NCBI RefSeq assembly: GCF_013282155.1
Contig: NZ_BLWI01000008.1
Location: 186,001-250,000, forward strand
Origin: Sulfitobacter sp. HGT1
Lineage (GTDB): Bacteria > Pseudomonadota > Alphaproteobacteria > Rhodobacterales > Rhodobacteraceae
Reading direction: 5' to 3'
DNA length: 64,000 nucleotides
Both the position numbers and the translations under genes were made by a program. A model generated the notes under the pieces. It was given only the letters and a program-made list of their open reading frames with translations. It was not told the DNA's origin and did not search any database. Within the stretch, counting starts at the first letter, position 1, and each line of letters opens with the position of its first letter. Of this stretch, positions 9,051 through 17,509 are shown in pieces.

Positions 9051-10367
9051 TCAATCCGTGATCATATTGGCAGCGACCAGTTCAAGCAGGCTTTCCACCT
9101 CTTTGTCCCAATCGGTTTCCTTGCGACTGCGGTCAAATTGCAAACGGCATTGCCCGCAACTGGTGACAAAATGCGTGGCACCGGTGGCTTCGACTTCCTT
9201 GCGCTTGATCTCGAAGGCTTGCAGACGCAGCGGTGCGGCACGGGTATTGGCCAGAACGCCGCCCCCTCCGCCGCAGCAAAAGGACGTCTCTTGGGTATTC
9301 TCAAGCTCGCGTAACTCCATCCCCAAGGTTTTCAAAACGACGCGCGGGGCCCAGCCCAGCCCCCCGCGGCGGATTTGCTGGCAAGGGTCGTGGAACGTAG
9401 CGCTTTCGCCCACGGGGCGCAGGCGGATGTCGCCCGCCTGGATGCGTTCCGCCAAAAGCTCGAGCGTGTGCATGATCCGGATATCGTCGATCGGCGCACC
9501 ATACCAACGGGCGGCTTCCCATCGCAACGCACCCCAGGCATGACCACATTCAGGCAGCAGGATCGTCGCGGCCCCGATCTCGCGGGCCTTGTCGATCAGC
9601 CGGCAGGTCAGTTCCCCCTGAAGTTGCGTATCACCGGATAAATACCCGAAATTCGTGGCCTCGAACGCGACCGAAGACAAGGTCCAGTCGATGCCGAGAC
9701 TGTCCAGAATGCGTGCAAGCCCGACGACCGACTGATGATGCTCGTCAAGATCGCCCGGTGCCAGTGTCAGCAGCAAATCGGCTTTGGGTTTGTCCAGCGG
9801 CAAGCGGATCGAGAACTCCGCCTCAATGGCCTGGATCGCTTCGACAAAATCCGCAGGCGCACCAAAGGGGCTGTGTTTGGTTTTCGCATTCCCCGCGATC
9901 TGCGCCAGACGGTCGGGCAGCAGCCCCGCCTGAAACATCCCGTGGCGCGCTTCCTTGACCAGTTCGGCAATGTCGATGCCCATCGGGCAAACCATCGTGC
10001 AGCGCCCGCATAATGTGCAGGAATCAAAGATCAGTTCTTCCCATTCCCGCAACTCGGCAATGCTGACGGTCGGTGCGATGCCAAATGCCCGTTTGATCCA
10101 GCTGAACGGCCCCTGCAGTTGGCCGTAAGCTTTCTCGAAGGGTTTGATCTTGTGGATGGGGGTATATTTCGCTTCCCCCGTTGCCAGATGGAAATGACAG
10201 GCCTCGGCACAAAGCCCACACCGCACGCAGGCGTTCAAATAGCTTGACGCCCGTGGCCCGAATTCCGACAGGAACCCCTCCATCGCGCTTGCCACGCGAA
10301 CGGCATCCGGCACGTCGCCTTGCTGGTCAAAGGACTTCGGCGGCAGTGGCTTGGTATGGGCTGTCAT
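9051..10367 (-). CDS. HdrD/GlpC-like (Fe-S)-binding electron-transfer protein
   Basis: A 438-residue soluble iron-sulfur protein. Two 4Fe-4S motifs occur near the N-terminus: CVRCGLCAEAC and CTLCGRCTMVCP. The C-terminal half has CCG-domain cysteine clusters, including FCCGGGGGV and SCGQCRLQF, as in heterodisulfide reductase subunit D, GlpC and DsrK. Such proteins pass electrons between a membrane cytochrome and a soluble or thiol acceptor. The start is taken at the ATG at 10367, because an earlier in-frame start would run into the upstream gene. It is the last gene of a three-gene operon with two cytochrome b proteins. Its actual substrate is unknown. Confidence 0.82.
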   Translation of the reverse strand: MTAHTKPLPPKSFDQQGDVPDAVRVASAMEGFLSEFGPRASSYLNACVRCGLCAEACHFHLATGEAKYTPIHKIKPFEKAYGQLQGPFSWIKRAFGIAPTVSIAELREWEELIFDSCTLCGRCTMVCPMGIDIAELVKEARHGMFQAGLLPDRLAQIAGNAKTKHSPFGAPADFVEAIQAIEAEFSIRLPLDKPKADLLLTLAPGDLDEHHQSVVGLARILDSLGIDWTLSSVAFEATNFGYLSGDTQLQGELTCRLIDKAREIGAATILLPECGHAWGALRWEAARWYGAPIDDIRIMHTLELLAERIQAGDIRLRPVGESATFHDPCQQIRRGGLGWAPRVVLKTLGMELRELENTQETSFCCGGGGGVLANTRAAPLRLQAFEIKRKEVEATGATHFVTSCGQCRLQFDRSRKETDWDKEVESLLELVAANMITD

Positions 10368-10377
10368 TGCAGGTCTC

Positions 10378-11028
10378 CTACATGCGGGTGCCGCGACGGC
10401 CCGCCAAAGCACCGGTAAAGCCGCGCGACAAAGGCCAGGTGAATGTGTGCATCAGGCTGCTAAACGGGAAATAGATCAGCCAAGCCTCGACAAAGCCCAG
10501 ATGGATGCCCCGCAACGTGACGCTTTGTTCGCCCAACGCCATGCATCCGGTCAGCATCACCAGAAAGGTCAGCCCCGCCGCGATGTGATCGTCGGGCCGT
10601 GAGATCAGCCGCACAACCGGATCGACAAACCGCCGCACCCAAAGCGCCAGCAATCCGGTAAAGGCAAATTGCGCTGCAATGATAAAGCCCCATCTGGGCA
10701 GCGCAGGCCAGTCAAACCCCAGTATATGGTCGCGCAAAAACGCCACATGCGGGGCCGCGAAAAACAGCAGCGCAAACAGGCCGATATGAAAGGCATAGCC
10801 CGCGATGGTTACAAACCAGACCCTGCCCTGCCCCAAAAACGCCCGTCTGGGCAGGAAATGGCCAAAAATCGCCCGAACCGCACCGCCACGAGGTGAACCG
10901 ACAGGCCGCGCCTGGGTTGGCGACCGCCCCGCCGTGAGGATCACAAAGATACGCCACAGACCGAACACCACAAAGATGCACACCGATAGGGTCCATAACG
11001 AACCCTCCAAAAGCTCAATCACGCCCAT
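10378..11028 (-). CDS. NarI/DsrM-like membrane cytochrome b subunit
   Basis: A 216-residue membrane protein with five to six hydrophobic helices, resembling the gamma subunit of respiratory nitrate reductase and DsrM. Several histidines lie inside or next to helices (for example in AFHIGLFALLFF and AAPHVAFLRDH) and could ligate b-type haem for quinol oxidation or reduction. It overlaps the upstream cytochrome b gene by 14 bases and ends 10 bases before the Fe-S protein gene. The NarI-plus-HdrD pairing resembles the DsrMK and HdrED core. No catalytic nitrate reductase subunit is nearby, so it is not a nitrate reductase component by context. Confidence 0.75.
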   Translation of the reverse strand: MGVIELLEGSLWTLSVCIFVVFGLWRIFVILTAGRSPTQARPVGSPRGGAVRAIFGHFLPRRAFLGQGRVWFVTIAGYAFHIGLFALLFFAAPHVAFLRDHILGFDWPALPRWGFIIAAQFAFTGLLALWVRRFVDPVVRLISRPDDHIAAGLTFLVMLTGCMALGEQSVTLRGIHLGFVEAWLIYFPFSSLMHTFTWPLSRGFTGALAGRRGTRM

Positions 11029-12043
11029 CTGCGGCCCCCCCTTTCGTCGCTTTCATGTCGTCCAGCCAAAGATCGTGATGCGTGCGGGCCCAGTTTTCAT
11101 CGACATCGCCACTGATCATACCGTCGATCGCGCCTTCGGTGCCGATGGTACCCAGATAGATGTGCCCGATGCCAAACCCGACAAAGACCAAGGCCGCAAT
11201 TGCATGCAACAGCTCGGCCCGGTGCAACAGGTCGTGTGTGCCCAGAACATCTGGAAAACTCAGAACAAGGCCCGAGACCGATAAGGCGATACCGGCAATC
11301 GTCGCCGTCCAGAACCACGCCTTTTCGCCAGCGTTGTACCGGCCCGAACTGACATGACCGCCAAACATACCGCCACCCCGAACAACCCATTTGAGGTCGC
11401 TGAACGACGGGCTGTTACCCCGCAGAAACGTGATGAACAGCGCGACCAGCGAGACGATGAAAATCGGCCCGAACAGGTTGTGGGCCTGCATAGAGGCGGT
11501 CGCGATGATGCTGAATGCGGTTTTTCCGACAATCGGGATCAAAAAGGCGCGGCCGAACAGCAGCAGCAGCCCGGTAAAACCCAGCAAAAGAAACACCACC
11601 GCCATGACCCAATGCACGACACGCTGCGCCAGCGAAAACCGCGCGACCCTCCGCCCTGACCGGCCACCGTCGATGCGCAGCCGTCCACGAGCCACGAAAA
11701 ACACCATGATCGCCGCCAGGACCGTTGCAATACCAATACTGCCAAACCGGACCAGCGGCCCCGCGGGGCGGCGCAACTGCGACCACCAGACCCCATCGGC
11801 ATTGATCAAGACACCATCCGTGACCTCGCTACTGCCAGGAAGCCCGCCCCCGCCTTGCCGGATCGCACGCCAGATATCACTGTCGCTTTGGTCTCCCAGC
11901 GTATTTTCAGGGCCGGACTGCGATGGAAAAGGCGGCACCGTCCCTTGGGCCGCCCCGTGTTCGACAGCGACGACCAGAAACATCATTGTAACAAGCAGCA
12001 TCAATGACGCTTTTCTAACCAGCCCTGCGAAGGCGACACACAT
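11015..12043 (-). CDS. Formate dehydrogenase gamma-type cytochrome b (FdhI-like)
   Basis: A 342-residue protein with an N-terminal signal-like helix (about residues 10-32), a ~75-residue periplasmic segment, a further helix, and then the four-helix cytochrome b556 core of formate dehydrogenase. Family-typical stretches include QRVVHWVMAVVFLLLG, QAHNLFGPIF and LLHRAELLHAIAALVFVG, each with candidate haem histidines. In classical systems this subunit receives electrons from FdhAB and reduces quinone. Here no FdhA or FdhB is present; the partners are a NarI-like and an HdrD-like protein. It may therefore serve a different electron donor or a distant Fdh. Confidence 0.82.
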   Translation of the reverse strand: MCVAFAGLVRKASLMLLVTMMFLVVAVEHGAAQGTVPPFPSQSGPENTLGDQSDSDIWRAIRQGGGGLPGSSEVTDGVLINADGVWWSQLRRPAGPLVRFGSIGIATVLAAIMVFFVARGRLRIDGGRSGRRVARFSLAQRVVHWVMAVVFLLLGFTGLLLLFGRAFLIPIVGKTAFSIIATASMQAHNLFGPIFIVSLVALFITFLRGNSPSFSDLKWVVRGGGMFGGHVSSGRYNAGEKAWFWTATIAGIALSVSGLVLSFPDVLGTHDLLHRAELLHAIAALVFVGFGIGHIYLGTIGTEGAIDGMISGDVDENWARTHHDLWLDDMKATKGGAADGRD

Positions 12044-12179
12044 CAGGAAAACCCCGACATGACTGCATCAGTCAGGCCAAGCGCACAGCCGTTATTTCCT
12101 GAAGCCGTCAACATTGCGTTCAAACCTCACTGCGTCATCATCACTCTTTGAACACTAGCGATCGGGCCTGTGGGCGGCT

Positions 12180-12193
12180 TTGACGCAGATCAA
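12180..12193. promoter_or_regulatory. FNR/FnrL-like box between divergent genes
   Basis: TTGAC-GCAG-ATCAA fits the alphaproteobacterial FnrL consensus TTGAY-N4-RTCAA. It lies in the 299-base gap between the cytochrome/Fe-S operon (minus, start 12043) and a small membrane protein gene (plus, start 12343), 137 and 150 bases from the two starts. It could regulate either one. No other clear signal was seen in this gap. Confidence 0.5.
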
Positions 12194-12342
12194 CTTCCAA
12201 CGCAGGCCCTACCCCCGCGCTCACCGGCGCAGCGCGGCTTTGGCCGACCAGCCTTTTGTTCACGCTGTTGCACAGGGTCAGGCGGTCAAACTTGTCATTG
12301 CGTGCCGGTGCTGGCAGGGTAAATGCGCAAGACCACGGAGCC

Positions 12343-12588
12343 ATGTCGCCAATGATCAGGAAACTTGCTGTTCTCTTACTTCTAGGCGCATCCGCGCTCT
12401 TTTCCTATCTGTACTACGACAGCTATTTCAGGTGGAAAGATTGCTTTAACGAACTGGGCCGCTGTTTTGACGCTGCAAGCGGCATTGTCCGGTTGGAACA
12501 GTCGGGCGAGGTCTGGCTGCTTTTGGCGGCGCTGTCGTTCGGGGGTGCCCTCTATCATTCATGGCGCTTGGTGCGCAGAACGCCCTAA
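12343..12588 (+). CDS. Small two-helix membrane protein of unknown function
   Basis: An 81-residue protein with one hydrophobic helix near the N-terminus (about 7-25), a soluble loop with two cysteines (WKDCFNELGRCFD) and a second helix (about 55-72), ending in a basic tail RLVRR. The start at 12343 is preceded by CGGAG; the next in-frame ATG at 12352 is better spaced and equally possible. The loop cysteines could form a disulfide or bind a cofactor if periplasmic. No family was recognised. It lies downstream of an FNR-like box and converges with panC. Confidence 0.5.
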   Translation: MSPMIRKLAVLLLLGASALFSYLYYDSYFRWKDCFNELGRCFDAASGIVRLEQSGEVWLLLAALSFGGALYHSWRLVRRTP

Positions 12589-12623
12589 GGCCGGACCCGT
12601 CCGTTGCGAGATATCAGCGCTTG

Positions 12624-13469
12624 CTACCCGACCGCGATGTTGTCGATCAACCGCACACCGGCCAGCCAGACCGCGGCCAACAGCCGTGCGGGGCGGTCCG
12701 GTTTGGTCAGCAGTTCCAAATCGTCAGCGGCGCGCAAATCCATATATTCGACCTCTCCGAAACCGGCCCGTTCCAGCCGCGCAAAAGCCTTTTCCTTCAA
12801 AGCTTCAAGATCGCCCCCCGCCAGCAGCCCCTCGGCGACGTCTTCCATCGCCAGATGCAGTTCGGGGGCGCGTGTCCGTGCGCGGTCAGAAAGCAGCAAA
12901 TTACGCGAAGACATCGCCAGCCCGTCTTCCTCGCGGATGGTCGGGCATCCGATCACCTCGATCGGCAGATCCAGATCCCGCGCAAGCCGTGTCACCACCT
13001 GCAATTGCTGGTAATCCTTTTCACCGAAAAACGCTTTGTCTGCCTGGGTTTGCGTGAACAGCTTGGTAACGACCGTTGCCATGCCATCGAAATGCCCCAC
13101 CCGATGCGCCCCGCACAGCCCCTTGGTCAGCCCCGCCACCGACACTGTCGTGGCAAAGCCGTCGGGGTACATCTGGTCGCCGTCCGGCACATAAAGCACA
13201 TCCACCTTGAACGACTTCAACTTGCGCGCGTCTTCCTCTTCGGTACGCGGATAGTTCGCGTAATCGGTGGGGTTGTCGAATTGCTTGGGGTTGATGAACA
13301 GCGTGACAATCACCCGGTCACATTGCTGGCTGGCCGCCCGAACAAGGCTCAGATGGCCTGCATGCAAAGCGCCCATCGTCGGCACAACGCCCACGGTTTC
13401 ACCGGCAGATTTCCAACCGCCAACAATGCCGCGCAATTCGGCCAGGGTGCGAATGATTGTGGGGCTCAT
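12624..13469 (-). CDS. panC: Pantothenate synthetase
   Basis: A 281-residue enzyme that ligates pantoate and beta-alanine with ATP, the last step of pantothenate synthesis. The ATP-binding HIGH-type motif is seen as [13 protein letters not shown] near residues 30-42, and LFINPKQF and the KMSKS-like segment MSSRN are also present. Length is normal for the family. Its start overlaps the panB stop by four bases, so the two form a translationally coupled pair. It functions in the cytoplasm. Confidence 0.96.
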   Translation of the reverse strand: MSPTIIRTLAELRGIVGGWKSAGETVGVVPTMGALHAGHLSLVRAASQQCDRVIVTLFINPKQFDNPTDYANYPRTEEEDARKLKSFKVDVLYVPDGDQMYPDGFATTVSVAGLTKGLCGAHRVGHFDGMATVVTKLFTQTQADKAFFGEKDYQQLQVVTRLARDLDLPIEVIGCPTIREEDGLAMSSRNLLLSDRARTRAPELHLAMEDVAEGLLAGGDLEALKEKAFARLERAGFGEVEYMDLRAADDLELLTKPDRPARLLAAVWLAGVRLIDNIAVG

Positions 13470-14293
13470 TTCTTTGGGCTTTCATCCGAGAATACATGCT
13501 CCGGTCCGGGAAAGACCCGCGTCTGGACCTCGTCCGCATAGGCTTGCACGGCCAGTTTGGCCCCCTCGCCCAAGGTGGCATAGCGTTTCACAAATTTCGC
13601 CTTGAAGGCCGTGAAAAGCCCCAGCATGTCGTCCACAACCAAAATCTGCCCGTCGCATTTTGCCGATGCACCGATCCCGATGGTCGGAATGGCCACATCG
13701 CGCGTGATCTGGTCCGCCAGCGTTTCAGGCACTTTCTCAAGGACGACGGCAAAGGCACCTGCGGCGGCCACGGCTTTCGCATCGGCCAGCATCTGGGCAC
13801 CCGCATCGCCGCGCCCCTGCACCTTGTAGCCGCCCAACGTGTGAATGGATTGCGGGGTCAGCCCGATATGCGCCATCACCGGAATGCCGCGCCTGGTCAG
13901 AAAGGCGATTGTTTCGGCCATAACCTCGCCGCCTTCCAGCTTGACGGCACCCGCGCCGGTTTCGCGCATCAACCGCGCGGCGCTGGCAAATGCCTGCTGG
14001 GGGGATTGCTCGTAGCTGCCAAAGGGCATGTCGATCACCAGCATGGATTGCTTCAACCCACGCCGGACCGCCTGCCCGTGCAAGATCATCATGTCCATGG
14101 TCACTTCCAATGTGGACGTCAAACCATGCAGGACCATCCCCACTGAATCGCCCACCAGAACAAAGTCGCAAATCCCGTCCATCAGTTCCGCCATCGGCGT
14201 TGTATAGGCGGTCAGGCTGACCAAAGGCGTCCCGCCTTTTCGCGCCAGAATATCCGTCGGCATCGGAGCAGTCTTTTGGGCAGTGGCACTCAT
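13466..14293 (-). CDS. panB: 3-methyl-2-oxobutanoate hydroxymethyltransferase
   Basis: A 275-residue PanB that transfers a hydroxymethyl group from methylene-tetrahydrofolate to ketoisovalerate, giving ketopantoate. Recognisable stretches are [13 protein letters not shown] at the N-terminus, [27 protein letters not shown] and [22 protein letters not shown], including the metal-binding aspartate and catalytic glutamate regions. The ATG at 14293 with GAGGA eight bases upstream is preferred over a GTG 15 bases earlier. It is the first gene of the panB-panC pair. panE and panD are not in the window. Confidence 0.96.
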   Translation of the reverse strand: MSATAQKTAPMPTDILARKGGTPLVSLTAYTTPMAELMDGICDFVLVGDSVGMVLHGLTSTLEVTMDMMILHGQAVRRGLKQSMLVIDMPFGSYEQSPQQAFASAARLMRETGAGAVKLEGGEVMAETIAFLTRRGIPVMAHIGLTPQSIHTLGGYKVQGRGDAGAQMLADAKAVAAAGAFAVVLEKVPETLADQITRDVAIPTIGIGASAKCDGQILVVDDMLGLFTAFKAKFVKRYATLGEGAKLAVQAYADEVQTRVFPGPEHVFSDESPKK

Positions 14294-14548
14294 TTTGGCG
14301 GTCCTCACCGGGATTGATTGCAGTCAGGCTCTAATATTGGGTCAATTGTTGTCGAACAACCCTCGACCCTGCAAATTTCGCAATAACGCTGCGAAGGATA
14401 ACCCTGCAGCGCCTTTTTCCGTGCCCTTTTTGACCCCCGGGCTGGTGCCCCTGGCGGGCCTATCTGTCGCCCGTTGCATTTGTGGTTTATGTTTGGCGCA
14501 ACTATAGCCTTGCCGATATTCATACGCCCCGCGAAAGGCATCGCAGAT

Positions 14549-14899
14549 ATGATTTCACACCTGAGGGCACATCTGTGCGCCATCGCCAAAGACGGGTTTC
14601 CTGTTACGTATCAGGCCCTTGCCAGCGCCCTTGGTCTGGTGCCGCCAAATACGATCCACCAGATTACCGTCGCACTTGAAACCTTGATCCTTGAGGATGC
14701 CGCCGCCGACCGACCGCTGATCGCCGCCCTTGTGATCAGCAAGGCCCGTGGCGGATTGCCCGCGCCCGGATTTTTCGACTGCGCACAGCGCGTCGGGCGC
14801 TTTCAGGGCGACCCGTCCGGCCCCGAAGCCCCGGCATTTTATGCAACCGAGTTTCAAAAAGCGGTCGAATTCTGGCGCGCAGCCGAGGCAACCGGTTGA
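14549..14899 (+). CDS. Conserved-looking hypothetical protein next to panB
   Basis: A 116-residue protein with no recognised family. The N-terminal half (HLRAHLCAIAKDGFPVTYQALASALGL) looks like a small helical, possibly helix-turn-helix-like fold. The C-terminal half contains GLPAPGFFDCAQRVGRF and reads as a compact soluble domain. No signal peptide or membrane segment remains when the ATG at 14549 (AAAGG upstream) is used; an ATG 75 bases earlier would add a hydrophobic stretch. It is transcribed away from panB. Codon use looks like that of a genuine gene. Confidence 0.55.
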   Translation: MISHLRAHLCAIAKDGFPVTYQALASALGLVPPNTIHQITVALETLILEDAAADRPLIAALVISKARGGLPAPGFFDCAQRVGRFQGDPSGPEAPAFYATEFQKAVEFWRAAEATG

Positions 14900-14945
14900 T
14901 CCTGCGTGTTTTCTTTAGATGCGGGTGGTTTGAATTGCGTCGCCG

Positions 14946-15635
14946 CTACCCTGCCGTCGGGTCGCCGGGCTGATACCCGATAACCACCGCCCCCAACACC
15001 ATATCCACAACGCGGCTGCGCAACCTTTTTTGGCCGTTTTCTGAATAAAGACTGTTGCCAAACGAAAACGCGAAAGTCTCCATGTTGGAGACGTTGTAAA
15101 AACTTGCCGAGCTGGTCATCCAGTGCAGTTCAAGCGGGTCGGCATCCTTGCGCAAGACACCGCTGGCTTTGCCCCGATCACAGATGTCGGTCAGTTTGTC
15201 GATGATAGCCTTGTTCAGCTTAGGAATGATCTCGGACCGCTTCACATACTCTGCGTTATGGATGTTTTCGATCATCACAAGGCGGATGAACTGCGGGTTG
15301 TTCACATGTGAATCAAAGGTCGCTTCGGTCAGCCGGCGCAGGGCCGCAACAGGGTCAAGCCCTTCAACATCCAATGTTTTCTCGGTGTCGCGCAAGGAGG
15401 AATAGACCCGTTCCAGAACATGCTGGTAAAGACCTTCCTTGTCCCCGAAATAATAGTAGATCATGCGCTTTGAGGTCGCCGTCTTCTGCGCGATTTCGTT
15501 GATATTCGCCCCCGAAAGCCCCCGTGCGGCAAATTCCTCTGTGGCGATTGTGAGGATGTTTTCTTTGACGGCGGCGGGGTCTTTCTTCCAGGTGGTTTTC
15601 CGCTTCGGATCCGCCTTTACCGTTTCTTTATCCAT
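14946..15635 (-). CDS. TetR/AcrR-family regulator of the TctCBA transporter
   Basis: A 229-residue TetR-type repressor. The N-terminal helix-turn-helix spans about residues 22-70, including ANINEIAQKTATSKRMIYYYFGDKEGLY, which is typical of the family. The C-terminal helical ligand domain includes LRRLTEATFDSHV. The true start is the ATG at 15635; the reading frame stays open far upstream only because it runs antisense through tctC. It is divergent from the tctC gene, and the intergenic region holds two copies of a 17-base direct repeat, so control of the transporter by its substrate or a metabolite is likely. Confidence 0.9.
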   Translation of the reverse strand: MDKETVKADPKRKTTWKKDPAAVKENILTIATEEFAARGLSGANINEIAQKTATSKRMIYYYFGDKEGLYQHVLERVYSSLRDTEKTLDVEGLDPVAALRRLTEATFDSHVNNPQFIRLVMIENIHNAEYVKRSEIIPKLNKAIIDKLTDICDRGKASGVLRKDADPLELHWMTSSASFYNVSNMETFAFSFGNSLYSENGQKRLRSRVVDMVLGAVVIGYQPGDPTAG

Positions 15636-15684
15636 TTCAATTGCCCTCGAAATCTTGTGACCCTGAGAGTGGAGTAGCACAGAA

Positions 15685-15731
15685 TTAACTCGGTGGTACA
15701 TTTTATTTGACAAATTAACCGGAAGGTACAT
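15685..15731. promoter_or_regulatory. Two 17-base direct repeats, probable TetR operators, with a promoter
   Basis: Copies at 15685-15701 (TTAACTCGGTGGTACAT) and 15715-15731 (TTAACCGGAAGGTACAT) share 13 of 17 bases and are spaced by exactly 30 bases. A -35-like TTGACA lies at 15707-15712, and the second repeat covers the spacer and -10 region for plus-strand transcription towards tctC. That arrangement suits repression by the adjacent TetR protein. Binding is inferred. Confidence 0.55.
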
Positions 15732-15797
15732 AAGTGAAGCTGTAATCGGCGGTGCGGGGAGCGAATCGTCGAGAAAAAACACCAAGGGAGGATAGAA

Positions 15798-16796
15798 ATG
15801 TCTCGTAAACTGATTGGCGCACTCGTCGCCTTCGGACTGAGCGCGTCCGTTGCGACGGCTCAAGAATACCCAACAAAAGAAATCCAGGGAATCATCCAAT
15901 GGGGTGCAGGCGGGTCGACCGACACCGTGATGCGGTCCGTGACACCACATGCCGAAGCAGCACTTGGTGGGACAGTTGTCATGCAGAACATGACCGGCGC
16001 TGTCGGTGCGATCGCGTTGAACTATGTCGCAGATTCCAAAGCAGACGGCTACACGCTGCTGATGGGGGCTGAAAACCCGATGCTCTACAAGATCATGGGC
16101 CTTGGCGACAAAGATTACAGCGAATTCACCCCGATCAATATTCTGGCACGCGGCACGCCAATTCTGGTGGCCAATAACGACGCGCCTTTTGATGATTACG
16201 CGGGCATGATGGCGTACATCCGCGCACATCCAGGTGAGCTCAAGATGGGTGCCACAGGACCGGGCGGCTTGCCGTCGGTGATCACGGCCATGATGAACAC
16301 GGTCGAAGGTGAAATGGACGTGATTTCCGTACCTTATGATGGTGACGGCCCTGCCCTTACCGCCCTGCAAGGGGGTGCGATTGATGTGATGCCTGCGGTT
16401 TTGGGCGCTTCGATCGAAAGCATCCGTGCCGGCGCAATGAAGCCGATCGCGATTTTCGATGTCGCACAGAATGCAAAGCTGCCTGACGTGCCGCTCGTGA
16501 CGTCGGCCAATGAAGGCTACAGCAAATATCTGCCCTGGGGTCCGTTTTTTGGCGTCTTCACGCCCAAAAGCACACCTGATGATGTTGTTGCAAAGCTCAG
16601 CGCAGCCTATGCCGAAGGTGCCGCACATCCTGATTTCGTAAAGCTGATGGACGACCGTGGCTTTACCATGATGGGCATCAGCGGGGCCGAGGCGAACGAC
16701 TTTCTGTCGAAATGGCAGCAAGGCACCGCATGGCTGCTGCAGGACGCAGGTCTGGCCAAAGCATCCCCAGAAGAGTTCGGCATCGCCCGTCCCTAA
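15798..16796 (+). CDS. tctC: Tripartite tricarboxylate transporter substrate-binding protein (TctC/Bug family)
   Basis: A 332-residue periplasmic receptor with a signal peptide ending near VATAQEYP. The mature protein begins with the family-typical motif YPTKEIQGIIQWGAGGSTD, and has further Bug-family stretches such as MQNMTGAVGAIALNYVADSKADGYTLL. It binds a carboxylate substrate and delivers it to the TctAB membrane part. GGGAGG precedes the ATG. The binding specificity (citrate, another di/tricarboxylate or an aromatic acid) cannot be read from the sequence. It is first in a three-gene operon divergent from a TetR gene. Confidence 0.92.
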   Translation: MSRKLIGALVAFGLSASVATAQEYPTKEIQGIIQWGAGGSTDTVMRSVTPHAEAALGGTVVMQNMTGAVGAIALNYVADSKADGYTLLMGAENPMLYKIMGLGDKDYSEFTPINILARGTPILVANNDAPFDDYAGMMAYIRAHPGELKMGATGPGGLPSVITAMMNTVEGEMDVISVPYDGDGPALTALQGGAIDVMPAVLGASIESIRAGAMKPIAIFDVAQNAKLPDVPLVTSANEGYSKYLPWGPFFGVFTPKSTPDDVVAKLSAAYAEGAAHPDFVKLMDDRGFTMMGISGAEANDFLSKWQQGTAWLLQDAGLAKASPEEFGIARP

Positions 16797-16852
16797 GGCG
16801 TGATCCCGACAAAACCGGATGGCTGGCCTTCGGGCCTGCCACAAACCTGGCA

Positions 16853-16879
16853 CCGCCCGCGCCTTTAAATGCCGGGCGG
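16853..16879 (+). repeat. Intercistronic hairpin between tctC and tctB
   Basis: Seven-base arms CCGCCCG (16853-16859) and CGGGCGG (16873-16879) flank a 13-base loop in the 137-base gap after tctC. There is no T-run, so it is more likely a 3'-stabilising or partial attenuation stem that lets the binding protein be made in excess. This is a common layout for binding-protein-dependent transporters. Confidence 0.45.
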
Positions 16880-16933
16880 CGCTAAGCGTTCGGGTGGGAG
16901 AAGACCGGACAAAATCTCAGGGAGGAGAGGATC

Positions 16934-17509
16934 ATGGATCCAGAATTTAGAGGTGACATAGATCACCACGACGGAACATCCGACGCAACGCCGGGCGGAT
17001 ACCGTGAAAAGCGCCGGCCCGGGGAATTGGCCTTTGCCCTGTTCCTGACGCTGGCCAGCTTGTTCTTGCTGTACAGCGCCTACGGGATTTCCGGGTTCGA
17101 AGCCCTGTCAGCGCCGGGCGCTATTCCAATGGCGACAACGCTGGTGATGGCCGTTTCGGCCGGTATCGTGGCCTTGCGCACGGCCCGCTTGCAGCGCGTC
17201 ACCACCGAGACACTCTCAAAAGATATCCTGCCCGTAACGGTGATCGTGTTTATCGGTTTCCTGATTGTGTTTGGTCTGGCTTTGCAGCCCTTGGGTTTCG
17301 TCCTCACCGCTGCCCTGTTTTTGATCGTCGCGATCAAGGTGCTTGCGAAACGGGGCTGGGGCTACACGCTGGCGGTCTCGCTGGGGTCGCTGGTCGTGAT
17401 CTGGATCGTCTTTCGCGTGGTTTTCACCGTGCTCTTGCCCGCTGGCATTCTGCCCGAGGCTGAATTTATCCAGTTTTTCCGAACCCTTATCTCAAAAGGT
17501 GCCTTCTGA
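16934..17509 (+). CDS. tctB: Tripartite tricarboxylate transporter small membrane subunit TctB
   Basis: A 191-residue membrane protein with a hydrophilic N-terminal tail of about 30 residues followed by four predicted helices (for example LAFALFLTLASLFLLYSAYGI and LPVTVIVFIGFLIVFG). Helix number and gene order fit the TctB subunit, which pairs with TctA. GGGAGGAGAGG lies just upstream of the ATG at 16934. Its stop codon overlaps the tctA start by one base (TGATG), so translation is coupled. Confidence 0.88.
   Translation: MDPEFRGDIDHHDGTSDATPGGYREKRRPGELAFALFLTLASLFLLYSAYGISGFEALSAPGAIPMATTLVMAVSAGIVALRTARLQRVTTETLSKDILPVTVIVFIGFLIVFGLALQPLGFVLTAALFLIVAIKVLAKRGWGYTLAVSLGSLVVIWIVFRVVFTVLLPAGILPEAEFIQFFRTLISKGAF

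Noticed and set aside
15636-16853. Long minus-strand extension of the TetR gene frame
   Set aside because: It is open only because it runs antisense through tctC; the translation is His/Arg/Cys-rich without domain features, and the TetR fold begins at 15635.
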